DNA of 5,827 nt from Methanomicrobia archaeon (GTDB lineage Archaea; Halobacteriota; Syntropharchaeia; Alkanophagales; Methanospirareceae). Below the pieces are notes generated by a model, which worked only from the letters and a program-made list of their open reading frames with translations, was not told the origin of the DNA and made no database searches. The stretch spans positions 1-5,827 of the forward strand of contig JAFGKP010000097.1 of assembly GCA_016928455.1 (NCBI GenBank), read 5' to 3'. The position numbers and the translations under genes are program-made. Position 1 is the first letter of the stretch. The number at the start of each line of letters is the position of its first letter. Below are positions 1 through 4,949 of this stretch, piece by piece.

Positions 1-161
1 AAAATGGCCTGCTTGTGCTCGTCCTTGCTGCGGTGGACCTGGAATGGGGAGATATTAAGCTCCTGATACTTTGAAAAGTCACAATCCAAGCCATGCTGCT
101 CACAAAACTTCTTCATCTGAGCCAATAACATATGGAGATGTACCAGCTCCTCTTTCTTCAT
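1..161 (-). CDS. UPF0058 family protein, N-terminal part (cut by window edge)
   Basis: Reading the minus strand from an ATG at 161 gives 53 complete codons that run off the left edge. The visible protein starts MKKEELVHLHMLLAQMKK and later has NISPFQVHRSKDEHKQAI. The N-terminal ELxHLHMLL helix and the VHRSKDEHK stretch are hallmarks of UPF0058, a small (about 90-residue) archaeal family whose biochemical function I do not know. The C-terminal third lies outside the window. There is no Shine-Dalgarno sequence before the ATG (the upstream bases are A/T-rich). A perfect TTTATATA box on this strand is centred 27-28 nt upstream, so the mRNA is probably leaderless or nearly so. The gene diverges from tRNA-Thr. 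The family assignment rests on recalled motif patterns. Confidence 0.85.
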   Translation of the reverse strand, partial: MKKEELVHLHMLLAQMKKFCEQHGLDCDFSKYQELNISPFQVHRSKDEHKQAI

Positions 162-184
162 ATAATTTCTTTGTTAGTTTGCGG

Positions 185-192
185 TATATAAA
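185..192. promoter_or_regulatory. TATA box between divergent UPF0058 and tRNA-Thr genes
   Basis: The plus strand reads TATATAAA, so the minus strand reads TTTATATA, the archaeal TATA consensus. Its centre is about 28 nt from the UPF0058 start codon on one side, which fits a leaderless start. It is about 35 nt from the first tRNA base on the other, which fits a start about 25 nt downstream plus a roughly 10-nt leader removed by RNase P. No other TATA-like element is evident between the two genes. No convincing purine-rich BRE distinguishes the two orientations. Use in both directions is inferred from spacing. Confidence 0.6.
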
Positions 193-223
193 TAACCGTG
201 CTCTCATAGTAGTACTGCGCGGG

Positions 224-295
224 GCCGCTGTGGCTTAGAGGCAGAGCAGCTGATTCGTAATCAGCGGGTCGGGGGTTCAAATCCCTCCAGCGGCT
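224..295 (+). tRNA. tRNA-Thr, anticodon CGU
   Basis: A complete 72-nt cloverleaf folds by eye. The acceptor stem GCCGCTG pairs with CAGCGGC (224-230 with 288-294), followed by discriminator T295. The D stem is GCTT/GAGC (233-236 with 244-247). The anticodon stem GCTGA/TCAGC (249-253 with 261-265) closes the loop TTCGTAA, with anticodon CGT at 256-258 reading the ACG threonine codon. The variable loop has 5 nt. The T stem GGGGG/CCCTC closes the TTCAAAT loop. The 3' CCA is not encoded, as in many archaea, and no intron is visible. U73 fits archaeal tRNA-Thr identity. Only 46 nt separate it from proS, with no obvious promoter between, so the two may be co-transcribed. It sits beside ProRS rather than ThrRS, so the adjacency has no functional logic by amino acid. 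Confidence 0.97.
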
Positions 296-306
296 TTGAG
301 ATAACT

Positions 307-332
307 CTTGAAAGCCCACGCCGGCTTTCAGG
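307..332 (+). other. Hairpin between tRNA-Thr and proS
   Basis: CTTGAAAGCC (307-316) pairs with GGCTTTCAGG (323-332) in a 10-bp stem with one T-G wobble and a 6-nt loop, CACGCC. It starts 11 nt after the tRNA and ends 9 nt before the proS ATG. It would therefore form in the 5' region of proS mRNA or the tRNA 3' trailer. No T-run follows, so it does not look like a terminator. It could affect tRNA 3' processing, mRNA stability or proS translation; none of this can be decided from sequence. Confidence 0.5.
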
Positions 333-341
333 CACACAACG

Positions 342-1817
342 ATGCAGCACAACGAGGACACGCAGACTATCGTACCCAAGAACAACTTCAGTGAATGGTA
401 TAGTGAGATTCTGAAGCGTGCGGAGATCCTGGATGTCAGATACCCCATAAAGGGCGTCTACGTCTGGTTCCCCTACGGCTACAAGTTACGGAACCTCGTC
501 TACCAGATACTGCGGTCCTTGCTGGATGAGGAGCATGAAGAGGTCCAGTTCCCGATGCTGATCCCGGAGGACGAGTTACTCAAGGAGAAGGAGCACATCA
601 AGGGCTTCGAGGATGAGGTCTTCTGGGTGACCCGGGGAGGGAGCACGGAACTAGAAATCCCCTTCGCGCTCCGGCCTACCTCGGAGACAGCGATGTACCC
701 CGTCTTCAAAGTCTGGATACGCTCGCATGCTGATCTCCCGCTCCGCGTCTATCAGATCGTGAACACCTTCAGGTACGAGACGAAGCACACACGACCGCTC
801 ATCAGGCTTCGCGAGATTACCTCCTTCAAAGAGGCGCACACGGCACATACCACCCGCGCTGATGCGGAAGAGCAGGTGAAAAAGGCAGTCGCGCTCTATA
901 AAAACTTCTTTGATCGGCTCGGCGTGCCGTATCTCATCACCCGGCGCCCCCAGTGGGATAAATTCCCCGGTGCCGCCTATTCCATCGCCTTCGATACCAT
1001 CATGCCTGATGGACGAACCTTGCAGATCGGCACAATCCATCTACTCGGTGAGAGCTTCGCGCGAACATTTGATATTAAATTCGAGGACAAAGACGGGTCG
1101 CTGCAGTACGTGAATCAGACCTGTTACGGCATCTCTGAACGCTGTGTCGCTTCGGTGATCGGAATTCACGGTGATGATCACGGGTTGGTGCTCCCGCCCA
1201 CGGTTGCGCCCACGCAGGTCGTTATAGTGCCCATCGTCTTCTCACGAAAAGACGCTACGGGCGACGACGGGAGCCGTTCAGTCGAAGCGGCCTGTGCCGC
1301 GGTGCGTGCCAATTTGGAGAAGGCCGGCATACGGGTCGTCGTCGATAACTCGGACGAGCGCCCAGGAGCGAAATACTACCACTGGGAGATGCGCGGTGTT
1401 CCGCTCAGGATAGAGCTGGGGCCCCGCGACCTCAAGAACGAGAGCTGCATACTGGTGCGGCGGGATACTTCAGCCAAGCGTCAGGTGCCTTTAAACGCGG
1501 TCGTTCAGGAAGTACAGCGGACCCTGGAGGATATCCAAGTGAGCATCCGCGAGGCTGCGCACGAGCAGCTCCGGGCCCGGATGTATAACACAAACGAAGA
1601 TGCCGCAGAGCGGTATGCGCGTGCGCAGCAGGGCGTGGTCTCGGTCTTTTTATGTGAAAACGAGGAGTGCGGGCAGAAGCTGGAGGAGCAGCTCGGGGTC
1701 AGTGTGCTTGGTGAGCCCCTCGTCGACGCTGAGACTGCTGAGAACGAAACGAGCAAAGGACCCTGCGTTATCTGCGCTCAACAAGGGAAACGGGTATATG
1801 TGGCCCGTGCTTACTGA
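342..1817 (+). CDS. proS: Prolyl-tRNA synthetase, archaeal/eukaryotic type
   Basis: This cytoplasmic class II aminoacyl-tRNA synthetase attaches proline to tRNA-Pro. The 491 residues match the usual archaeal length. The catalytic core opens with FSEWYSEIL (16-24). It carries the TSE proline-binding loop in RPTSETAMYP (111-120), motif 2 from FRYE (143-146) to RLREI (155-159), and HGDDHGLVLPP (276-286) of the motif 3 region. The anticodon-binding domain starts at about 290 (TQVVIVPI). The C-terminal zinc-binding domain of this type follows, with Cys438, Cys443, Cys475 and Cys478, and the protein ends in the characteristic Tyr. There is no bacterial-type INS editing insertion. ATG 342 is the only sensible start: an in-frame stop lies at 309-311 with no alternative start between. 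There is no clear Shine-Dalgarno sequence. It is probably transcribed through from tRNA-Thr, because no TATA box is obvious in the 46-nt gap. Confidence 0.97.
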   Translation: MQHNEDTQTIVPKNNFSEWYSEILKRAEILDVRYPIKGVYVWFPYGYKLRNLVYQILRSLLDEEHEEVQFPMLIPEDELLKEKEHIKGFEDEVFWVTRGGSTELEIPFALRPTSETAMYPVFKVWIRSHADLPLRVYQIVNTFRYETKHTRPLIRLREITSFKEAHTAHTTRADAEEQVKKAVALYKNFFDRLGVPYLITRRPQWDKFPGAAYSIAFDTIMPDGRTLQIGTIHLLGESFARTFDIKFEDKDGSLQYVNQTCYGISERCVASVIGIHGDDHGLVLPPTVAPTQVVIVPIVFSRKDATGDDGSRSVEAACAAVRANLEKAGIRVVVDNSDERPGAKYYHWEMRGVPLRIELGPRDLKNESCILVRRDTSAKRQVPLNAVVQEVQRTLEDIQVSIREAAHEQLRARMYNTNEDAAERYARAQQGVVSVFLCENEECGQKLEEQLGVSVLGEPLVDAETAENETSKGPCVICAQQGKRVYVARAY

Positions 1818-1837
1818 GCGGCCACGTGCAAAGAACC

Positions 1838-1863
1838 GAAAGAGAGAGAGAAAAAAAAAGGAA
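1838..1863 (+). repeat. 26-nt all-purine tract with (AG)5 and A9
   Basis: In the proS/SIS spacer, 1838-1863 is purely A and G. It contains (AG)5 at 1841-1850 followed by nine A at 1851-1859. It lies about 25 nt upstream of the TATA box of the SIS gene. On the transcribed (+) side it is A-rich, not U-rich, so it cannot act as a classic archaeal terminator for proS. It could be a bent or stiff upstream promoter element; this is inference. Confidence 0.6.
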
Positions 1864-1888
1864 CGATCAAAAAACCTTCAGGGGCTTG

Positions 1889-1896
1889 CTTATATA
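1889..1896 (+). promoter_or_regulatory. TATA box of the tandem-SIS gene
   Basis: CTTATATA matches the archaeal TATA consensus closely. Transcription would begin about 25 nt downstream of its centre, near 1918, giving a leader of roughly 10 nt before ATG 1928. This placement is the main reason for rejecting the longer reading frame that begins at 1826, since the promoter would then lie inside the gene. Confidence 0.7.
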
Positions 1897-1915
1897 CCTG
1901 CGTACCTGCGTACCT
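1897..1915 (+). repeat. Tandem 8-bp direct repeat in the SIS promoter
   Basis: CCTGCGTA occurs at 1897-1904 and again at 1905-1912, followed by a third CCT. The repeat begins immediately after the TATA box and fills the space up to the expected transcription start near 1918. A protein bound here would block initiation, so a repressor operator is possible. Replication slippage is an equally simple explanation. Confidence 0.5.
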
Positions 1916-1927
1916 ATTTACACAAAC

Positions 1928-3049
1928 ATGAGAACCCACCACATCAGCCGCGAAGTCGGTTATATTAACGGCGTTATACAACACGTCCACAACGTTAAGC
2001 GGGACGAGTTTAAACGGTTCTTTGACGTCCTCGCCGACGCTGACTGCATCATCCTCCTCGGCGAGGGACGATCGCAAAGCGCGTTATACATCGGGATGGG
2101 ACAGCTTGACCGTGAGGTGCGGACATTTGTGGACATCGATTTCCCGGGCCGAAATATCCTGGAAGCAGCACCGGTATTGGAGCGGAAGTATGACCGTATC
2201 GTGCTCCTCGTCAACTCCGGCAGTGGTGAGACCACCACGCCAAAGATCGTCGTCAACCAGCTCACGGAATATATTGAGCGTACGAAGAGCGAGAAATTCA
2301 GTATCGCCGCGGTTGTCGCGAACCCGCGCTCCACGATCGGCCGAATAGCCGAGAAGGAGTATGGTTACGTGGTCGAGCTGCGTGGGCGGGAGCGCGCACC
2401 GAATGACGCTGATGAGTTCCTGAAGCATGGCATCATGAATGATGTCTATGAGCTGGGTTCCATGCTGCTCTTCCAGAAGACCAAGGAGGCGATCAACGAG
2501 GGAAAAGACGACTCCGCGGTATTTGAGAAGATCGACGCGGAATCCAGAGTAATCGGTGAGTTCGTGGATCGGTTCGTATGCTCCGAGATGTACAATAAGG
2601 TCATTGACCGGCTGGAGACGCGGAGTCGCATCACGATCGGCGGGGTCGGACCCGCGCGTAACGTTGCTAAGATGACTGCGATCCGGCTGCAGCATGTCAA
2701 ACGAGCGCTCGGCGACGAAGCGTACTTAGCCGGACCGTTTGCCCCACGGCCCCGTGCGTGTGACGTCCTCTTCTTCATCTCCTGGTCGGGTGAGACGGAA
2801 ACAATCTTGAAGTGGGCTCGTGAGCAGCAGGAGTTTGGCGTCTACGCCTATTCCCTCGTGGGCAAGGAATCAACACTGTCGCGCGAGTCCGAGAGTTTTA
2901 TCATCGAGTCCTCCCCCACCGTATTCTACGAGCGCGCGACCTTCGCACTCAGCCCCCTGCCCCTGCATCTCGTCGAGCGGCTGAATCAGCGTGGGTTCCG
3001 GCTGCCCGAGTACATTATGACGTGGTGGCAGCACTCAGTGACGCAGTAA
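1928..3049 (+). CDS. Tandem SIS (sugar isomerase) domain protein
   Basis: From ATG 1928 the protein has 373 residues with two SIS (phosphosugar-binding) domains in tandem. Domain 1 spans roughly residues 37-185, with LGEGRSQSA (44-52) and the phosphate-binding loop NSGSGET (96-102). Domain 2 spans roughly 218-355, with IGGVGPARNVAKMTAIRLQH (237-256) and ISWSGET (284-290). This is the usual sign of a cytoplasmic phosphosugar isomerase or sensor. Each half resembles the 6-phospho-3-hexuloisomerase/SIS group, and no glutaminase domain or transmembrane segment is present, so it is not GlmS. The substrate cannot be named. A longer frame from ATG 1826 adds 34 Arg/Lys-rich residues but spans the TATA box at 1889, so it was rejected. 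There is no Shine-Dalgarno sequence, consistent with a very short leader. It converges on the decarboxylase-like gene, 22 nt away. Confidence 0.85.
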   Translation: MRTHHISREVGYINGVIQHVHNVKRDEFKRFFDVLADADCIILLGEGRSQSALYIGMGQLDREVRTFVDIDFPGRNILEAAPVLERKYDRIVLLVNSGSGETTTPKIVVNQLTEYIERTKSEKFSIAAVVANPRSTIGRIAEKEYGYVVELRGRERAPNDADEFLKHGIMNDVYELGSMLLFQKTKEAINEGKDDSAVFEKIDAESRVIGEFVDRFVCSEMYNKVIDRLETRSRITIGGVGPARNVAKMTAIRLQHVKRALGDEAYLAGPFAPRPRACDVLFFISWSGETETILKWAREQQEFGVYAYSLVGKESTLSRESESFIIESSPTVFYERATFALSPLPLHLVERLNQRGFRLPEYIMTWWQHSVTQ

Positions 3050-3071
3050 TACCACGCAGTCAAAAGGCTCG

Positions 3072-3518
3072 TCATGTCGTCTTCTTGTGCGCGAGCGGCG
3101 TCTGGCCGCATCGCACGCGTGCACCCTCGGTAACCAGCAGTGCGAAACCTTCCGGTACGGTGATATCCACCCGCGAGCCAAAGCAGATCTTCCCCAGCCG
3201 CTCGCCCTGTTGTACCTGCTGCCCTACCTGAACATTGCAGAGGATTTTACGGGTGAAGAAGCCTGCGATCTGCACGACGCGGACGTCCCCAAAGGCGGTG
3301 CTCAGCTCAATGGTGTTCTTCGTGTTGAAGTCCGCGCTACGGACGAACGCGGGCCTGAACGTTCCTTTTTCTGGCGTTATCCGCGTCACCACGCCGTCCA
3401 GTGGCGCGACCGTCAGGTGCACATTATGAAGATGCATGAAGATCGTGAGCAGATTACGGTCTGCATCAAACCGCAATATCTTACCGCTCGCAGGTGAAAT
3501 CAACTCTTCGGTCCTCAT
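3072..3518 (-). CDS. Short phosphatidylserine/archaetidylserine decarboxylase-like protein
   Basis: This 148-residue protein matches the core of pyruvoyl-dependent phosphatidylserine decarboxylases. Features in order are LISPASGK (6-13), IFMHLHNVHLTVAP (26-39), VVQIAGFFTRKIL (81-93), GERLGKICFGSRVD (105-118) and a C-terminal EGARVRCGQTPLA. In the short (PSD-A) class the chain self-cleaves at Gly-Ser of FGSR, so Ser115 would become the pyruvoyl group. His31/His34 keep the HxxH spacing of the family. Archaeal members make archaetidylethanolamine lipid headgroups. Two oddities stand out. The usual N-terminal hydrophobic segment of roughly 50-60 residues is missing. The Asp of the family's SPADG motif is Ser11. 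The start at 3518 is supported by an upstream GGGGGGAGAG and by the pcm stop only 21 nt away, which leaves no room for the missing part. It is second in an operon with pcm. It may be a self-processing soluble decarboxylase or an inactive relative. Confidence 0.82.
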   Translation of the reverse strand: MRTEELISPASGKILRFDADRNLLTIFMHLHNVHLTVAPLDGVVTRITPEKGTFRPAFVRSADFNTKNTIELSTAFGDVRVVQIAGFFTRKILCNVQVGQQVQQGERLGKICFGSRVDITVPEGFALLVTEGARVRCGQTPLAHKKTT

Positions 3519-3528
3519 GCGCGCTCTC

Positions 3529-3537
3529 TCTCCCCCC
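3529..3537 (-). promoter_or_regulatory. Purine-rich ribosome-binding site of the decarboxylase-like gene
   Basis: On the minus strand GGGGGGAGA precedes ATG 3518 with GGAG about 11 nt upstream. It lies in the 21-nt gap after the pcm stop codon. It supports 3518 as the true start of the short protein, rather than an N-terminal truncation by misannotation. Confidence 0.5.
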
Positions 3538-3539
3538 TG

Positions 3540-4193
3540 CTAGCGCTCCGTGAAGCCGTATTTCCCTACCAGAGGGACGAAAGCCACATCAGTCTTTCGA
3601 TCGCGCGTCACGCCGTTCTTCTTCTCTACCAGATACAATGCCTGCCAGTGCTTGCCGATCGGAATGGCCATCTTGCCACCTAACTTCAACTGCTCCAGCA
3701 ACGGCGGTGGTATGTCGGGCGCGGCGCAGGTCACGCTGATCTTATCAAAGGGCGCATGCTCAGGCAGACCCAGCGTGCCATCTCCCTCGATCACCGTGAC
3801 GTTCGTGTACCCCGCATGCGCGAGATTCGTGGTCGCTATCGAGACCAGCCACGGTATCCGCTCCACCGAGTAAACCTGTCCCGTCCCGCCAATGAGCTCG
3901 GCAACAACCGCGGCATGGTAGCCCGAGCCCGCACCGATCTCAAGCACCTGCTCACCCTCCTCGAACTCCAGGTAATCGCACATCATCGCCACCATGTGTG
4001 GCGCACTGATCGTCTGCCCTTCGCCGATGGGAAGCGGATAGTCAGCATAAGCCTCAAAACCAAGGTTCTCAGGGACAAAGAGGTGCCGTTTGACCCGCGA
4101 CATGGCGCTCAAGACGCGGTCGCTAACCCCCATTCGCCTCAGATGCTCTATCAGCTTCCGGTGTGCTTCCTCAAAAGTACGCTCCACTTCCAT
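3540..4193 (-). CDS. pcm: Protein-L-isoaspartate O-methyltransferase
   Basis: This cytoplasmic repair enzyme uses S-adenosylmethionine to methylate isoaspartyl residues that arise in aging proteins, allowing their return to normal Asp. The 217 residues are the usual length for archaeal PCMT. Visible signatures are RHLFVPE (36-42), the family motif GEGQTISAPHMVA (57-69), the SAM-binding motif VLEIGAGSGYHAAVVAEL (83-100), VYSVER (107-112) with the ribose-binding acidic residue, GDGTLG (137-142), and a C-terminal FVPLVGKYGF (205-214). The start at 4193 is favoured by GGGTGA just upstream, which matches the archaeal anti-Shine-Dalgarno. A TATA-like CTTATACT 50 nt upstream suggests its own promoter after the KH gene. 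It is followed after 21 nt by the decarboxylase-like gene, probably on the same transcript. Confidence 0.97.
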   Translation of the reverse strand: MEVERTFEEAHRKLIEHLRRMGVSDRVLSAMSRVKRHLFVPENLGFEAYADYPLPIGEGQTISAPHMVAMMCDYLEFEEGEQVLEIGAGSGYHAAVVAELIGGTGQVYSVERIPWLVSIATTNLAHAGYTNVTVIEGDGTLGLPEHAPFDKISVTCAAPDIPPPLLEQLKLGGKMAIPIGKHWQALYLVEKKNGVTRDRKTDVAFVPLVGKYGFTER

Positions 4194-4196
4194 CGT

Positions 4197-4202
4197 TCAC
4201 CC
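4197..4202 (-). promoter_or_regulatory. Shine-Dalgarno site of pcm
   Basis: The minus strand reads GGGTGA, ending three bases before ATG 4193. GGTGA is complementary to the archaeal 16S rRNA 3' end. It fixes the pcm start and contrasts with proS and the SIS gene, which lack such a site. Confidence 0.6.
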
Positions 4203-4242
4203 TTGCCGTGATCTCCTAACGGTTATACGTTCGCATCCTGGC

Positions 4243-4250
4243 AGTATAAG
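4243..4250 (-). promoter_or_regulatory. Probable TATA box for the pcm operon
   Basis: The minus strand reads CTTATACT, close to the CTTATATA box of the SIS gene. A start about 25 nt downstream (near 4221) would give a leader of about 28 nt with the GGGTGA ribosome site. The 89-nt spacer after the KH gene has room for it. A second A/T patch, GTATAACC, lies nearer but is a poorer match. Confidence 0.45.
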
Positions 4251-4282
4251 CATGACCCCCAAGAACTCGCAGCGTGTACCAG

Positions 4283-4819
4283 TTACCATCCTAACCGCTC
4301 CTCTTCCTCTTTCCGTTTGCGCTCTAAGAACCGGTAGACCGAGCTATGCGGTGCGCCGCGAATGAGCATATCTATTGCCTCGCTCGCTACACGTACCTTC
4401 TCAGCATTCCCGAGCAAACTGATGGTCTTCCCGTAAACGGAAATCTTCACCTCCGTCAAAGCCTCGAGCGCACGTCTCGTCTTCCCGGTTTGCCCGATTA
4501 TCCGCCCCTTTGTCCGGCTCAAGGTCTTCGGCGAGAGATCAGCGAGTGAAATCACCTCGAAAAGCAGCAGTTCGTCATCAAGGAGTGCACGCGCATTTTC
4601 AGGTGAAAACCCACGGCCAATCGCCTTTACCACCTCTGCCACGCGGAGCGCAAGAAGTGGATCGCCGTCACGAGGGCTCTCAATACAGACCTCGCCGTCA
4701 ATGCTGTCCACCGTAATGATGCTCCTCGATTTGCGCTCTAAATCGTCCTTCACAGATCCGTTTTGTCCAATGAGCACTCCGATTCGCTCACGGGGTATCT
4801 TTACGTGCTGCGTTACCAT
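4283..4819 (-). CDS. Archaeal KH-domain RNA-binding protein (Pno1/Dim2-like ribosome assembly factor)
   Basis: The 178 residues contain two KH domains. The first has the GxxG loop in IGVLIGQNGSVKDDLERK (13-30, GQNG at 18-21). The second has it in TKGRIIGQTGKTRRALE (103-119, GQTG at 109-112). The C-terminus MLIRGAPHSSVYRFLERKR (151-169) is characteristic of the archaeal/eukaryotic Pno1 (Dim2/Krr1-like) family. Eukaryotic Pno1 binds the 3' end region of pre-18S rRNA during small-subunit maturation, and an equivalent role with 16S rRNA is inferred here. It follows rio1 and aIF1A, the recurrent archaeal order for these genes, which supports the assignment. The 130-nt gap from rio1 contains two TATA-like boxes, so it may be transcribed separately as well. 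GGAG lies about 12 nt before the ATG. The charged C-terminal tail KRKEEEERLGW is short and otherwise unremarkable. Confidence 0.93.
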   Translation of the reverse strand: MVTQHVKIPRERIGVLIGQNGSVKDDLERKSRSIITVDSIDGEVCIESPRDGDPLLALRVAEVVKAIGRGFSPENARALLDDELLLFEVISLADLSPKTLSRTKGRIIGQTGKTRRALEALTEVKISVYGKTISLLGNAEKVRVASEAIDMLIRGAPHSSVYRFLERKRKEEEERLGW

Positions 4820-4836
4820 TTGTCACTGCTCCGAAA

Positions 4837-4860
4837 TGACCGATCAGTCAGTCAGTTAGT
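4837..4860 (-). repeat. Near-palindrome plus CAGT repeats in the KH gene leader
   Basis: On the plus strand TGACCGATCAGTCA (4837-4850) is a 14-bp inverted repeat centred on GATC, with one mismatched pair. It runs into CAGT repeated three times and then TAGT (4845-4860). On the minus strand, which is transcribed here, it lies between the predicted transcription starts and the KH start codon at 4819. It could be an operator or a small mRNA hairpin, or simply a short slippage repeat. Confidence 0.5.
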
Positions 4861-4882
4861 AAGCGTAACTCTCTCTCTGTAT

Positions 4883-4890
4883 CAAATAAA
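4883..4890 (-). promoter_or_regulatory. TATA-like box 2 upstream of the KH gene
   Basis: The minus strand reads TTTATTTG, preceded by GG. It would place a start near 4861, about 42 nt before the KH start codon. It resembles the second box 20 nt further upstream. Confidence 0.4.
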
Positions 4891-4902
4891 CCGGGCGGGC
4901 GC

Positions 4903-4910
4903 TTAATAAA
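4903..4910 (-). promoter_or_regulatory. TATA-like box 1 upstream of the KH gene
   Basis: The minus strand reads TTTATTAA in the context AAAGTTTATTAAG. It is the better of two GTTTATT elements spaced exactly 20 nt apart. It would place a start near 4881 and a leader of about 60 nt. Together the boxes suggest an internal promoter inside the aIF1A-rio1-KH cluster. Confidence 0.45.
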
Positions 4911-4949
4911 CTTTGGGACACGCCGCGTCTGCATTCGATCGGGTATAAC

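Noticed and set aside
158..448. 96-residue minus-strand reading frame across the tRNA, containing RWRDLNPRPADYESAALPLS
   Set aside because: This is the well-known spurious peptide produced by translating the antisense strand of a tRNA gene. It also overlaps proS antisense.
651..1040. 129-residue minus-strand reading frame inside proS
   Set aside because: It is an antisense shadow of the ProRS catalytic core.
1797..1828. Hairpin across the proS stop codon (TGGCC 1801-1805 with GGCCA 1820-1824) considered as a terminator
   Set aside because: No T-run follows; the downstream sequence is A/G-rich. Archaeal intrinsic termination depends on a U-rich RNA 3' end, so this is not supported.
1826..1927. 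N-terminal extension of 34 residues on the SIS gene
   Set aside because: It is low-complexity and Arg/Lys-rich, derives from the purine tract, and spans the TATA box at 1889. The start at 1928 fits the promoter and domain boundaries.
2084..2695. 203-residue minus-strand reading frame inside the SIS gene
   Set aside because: It is antisense to a well-supported coding region, with no family motifs and no promoter or ribosome site.
3756..4211. 151-residue plus-strand reading frame opposite pcm
   Set aside because: It is a shadow of pcm, whose SAM-binding and PCMT signature motifs are unambiguous.
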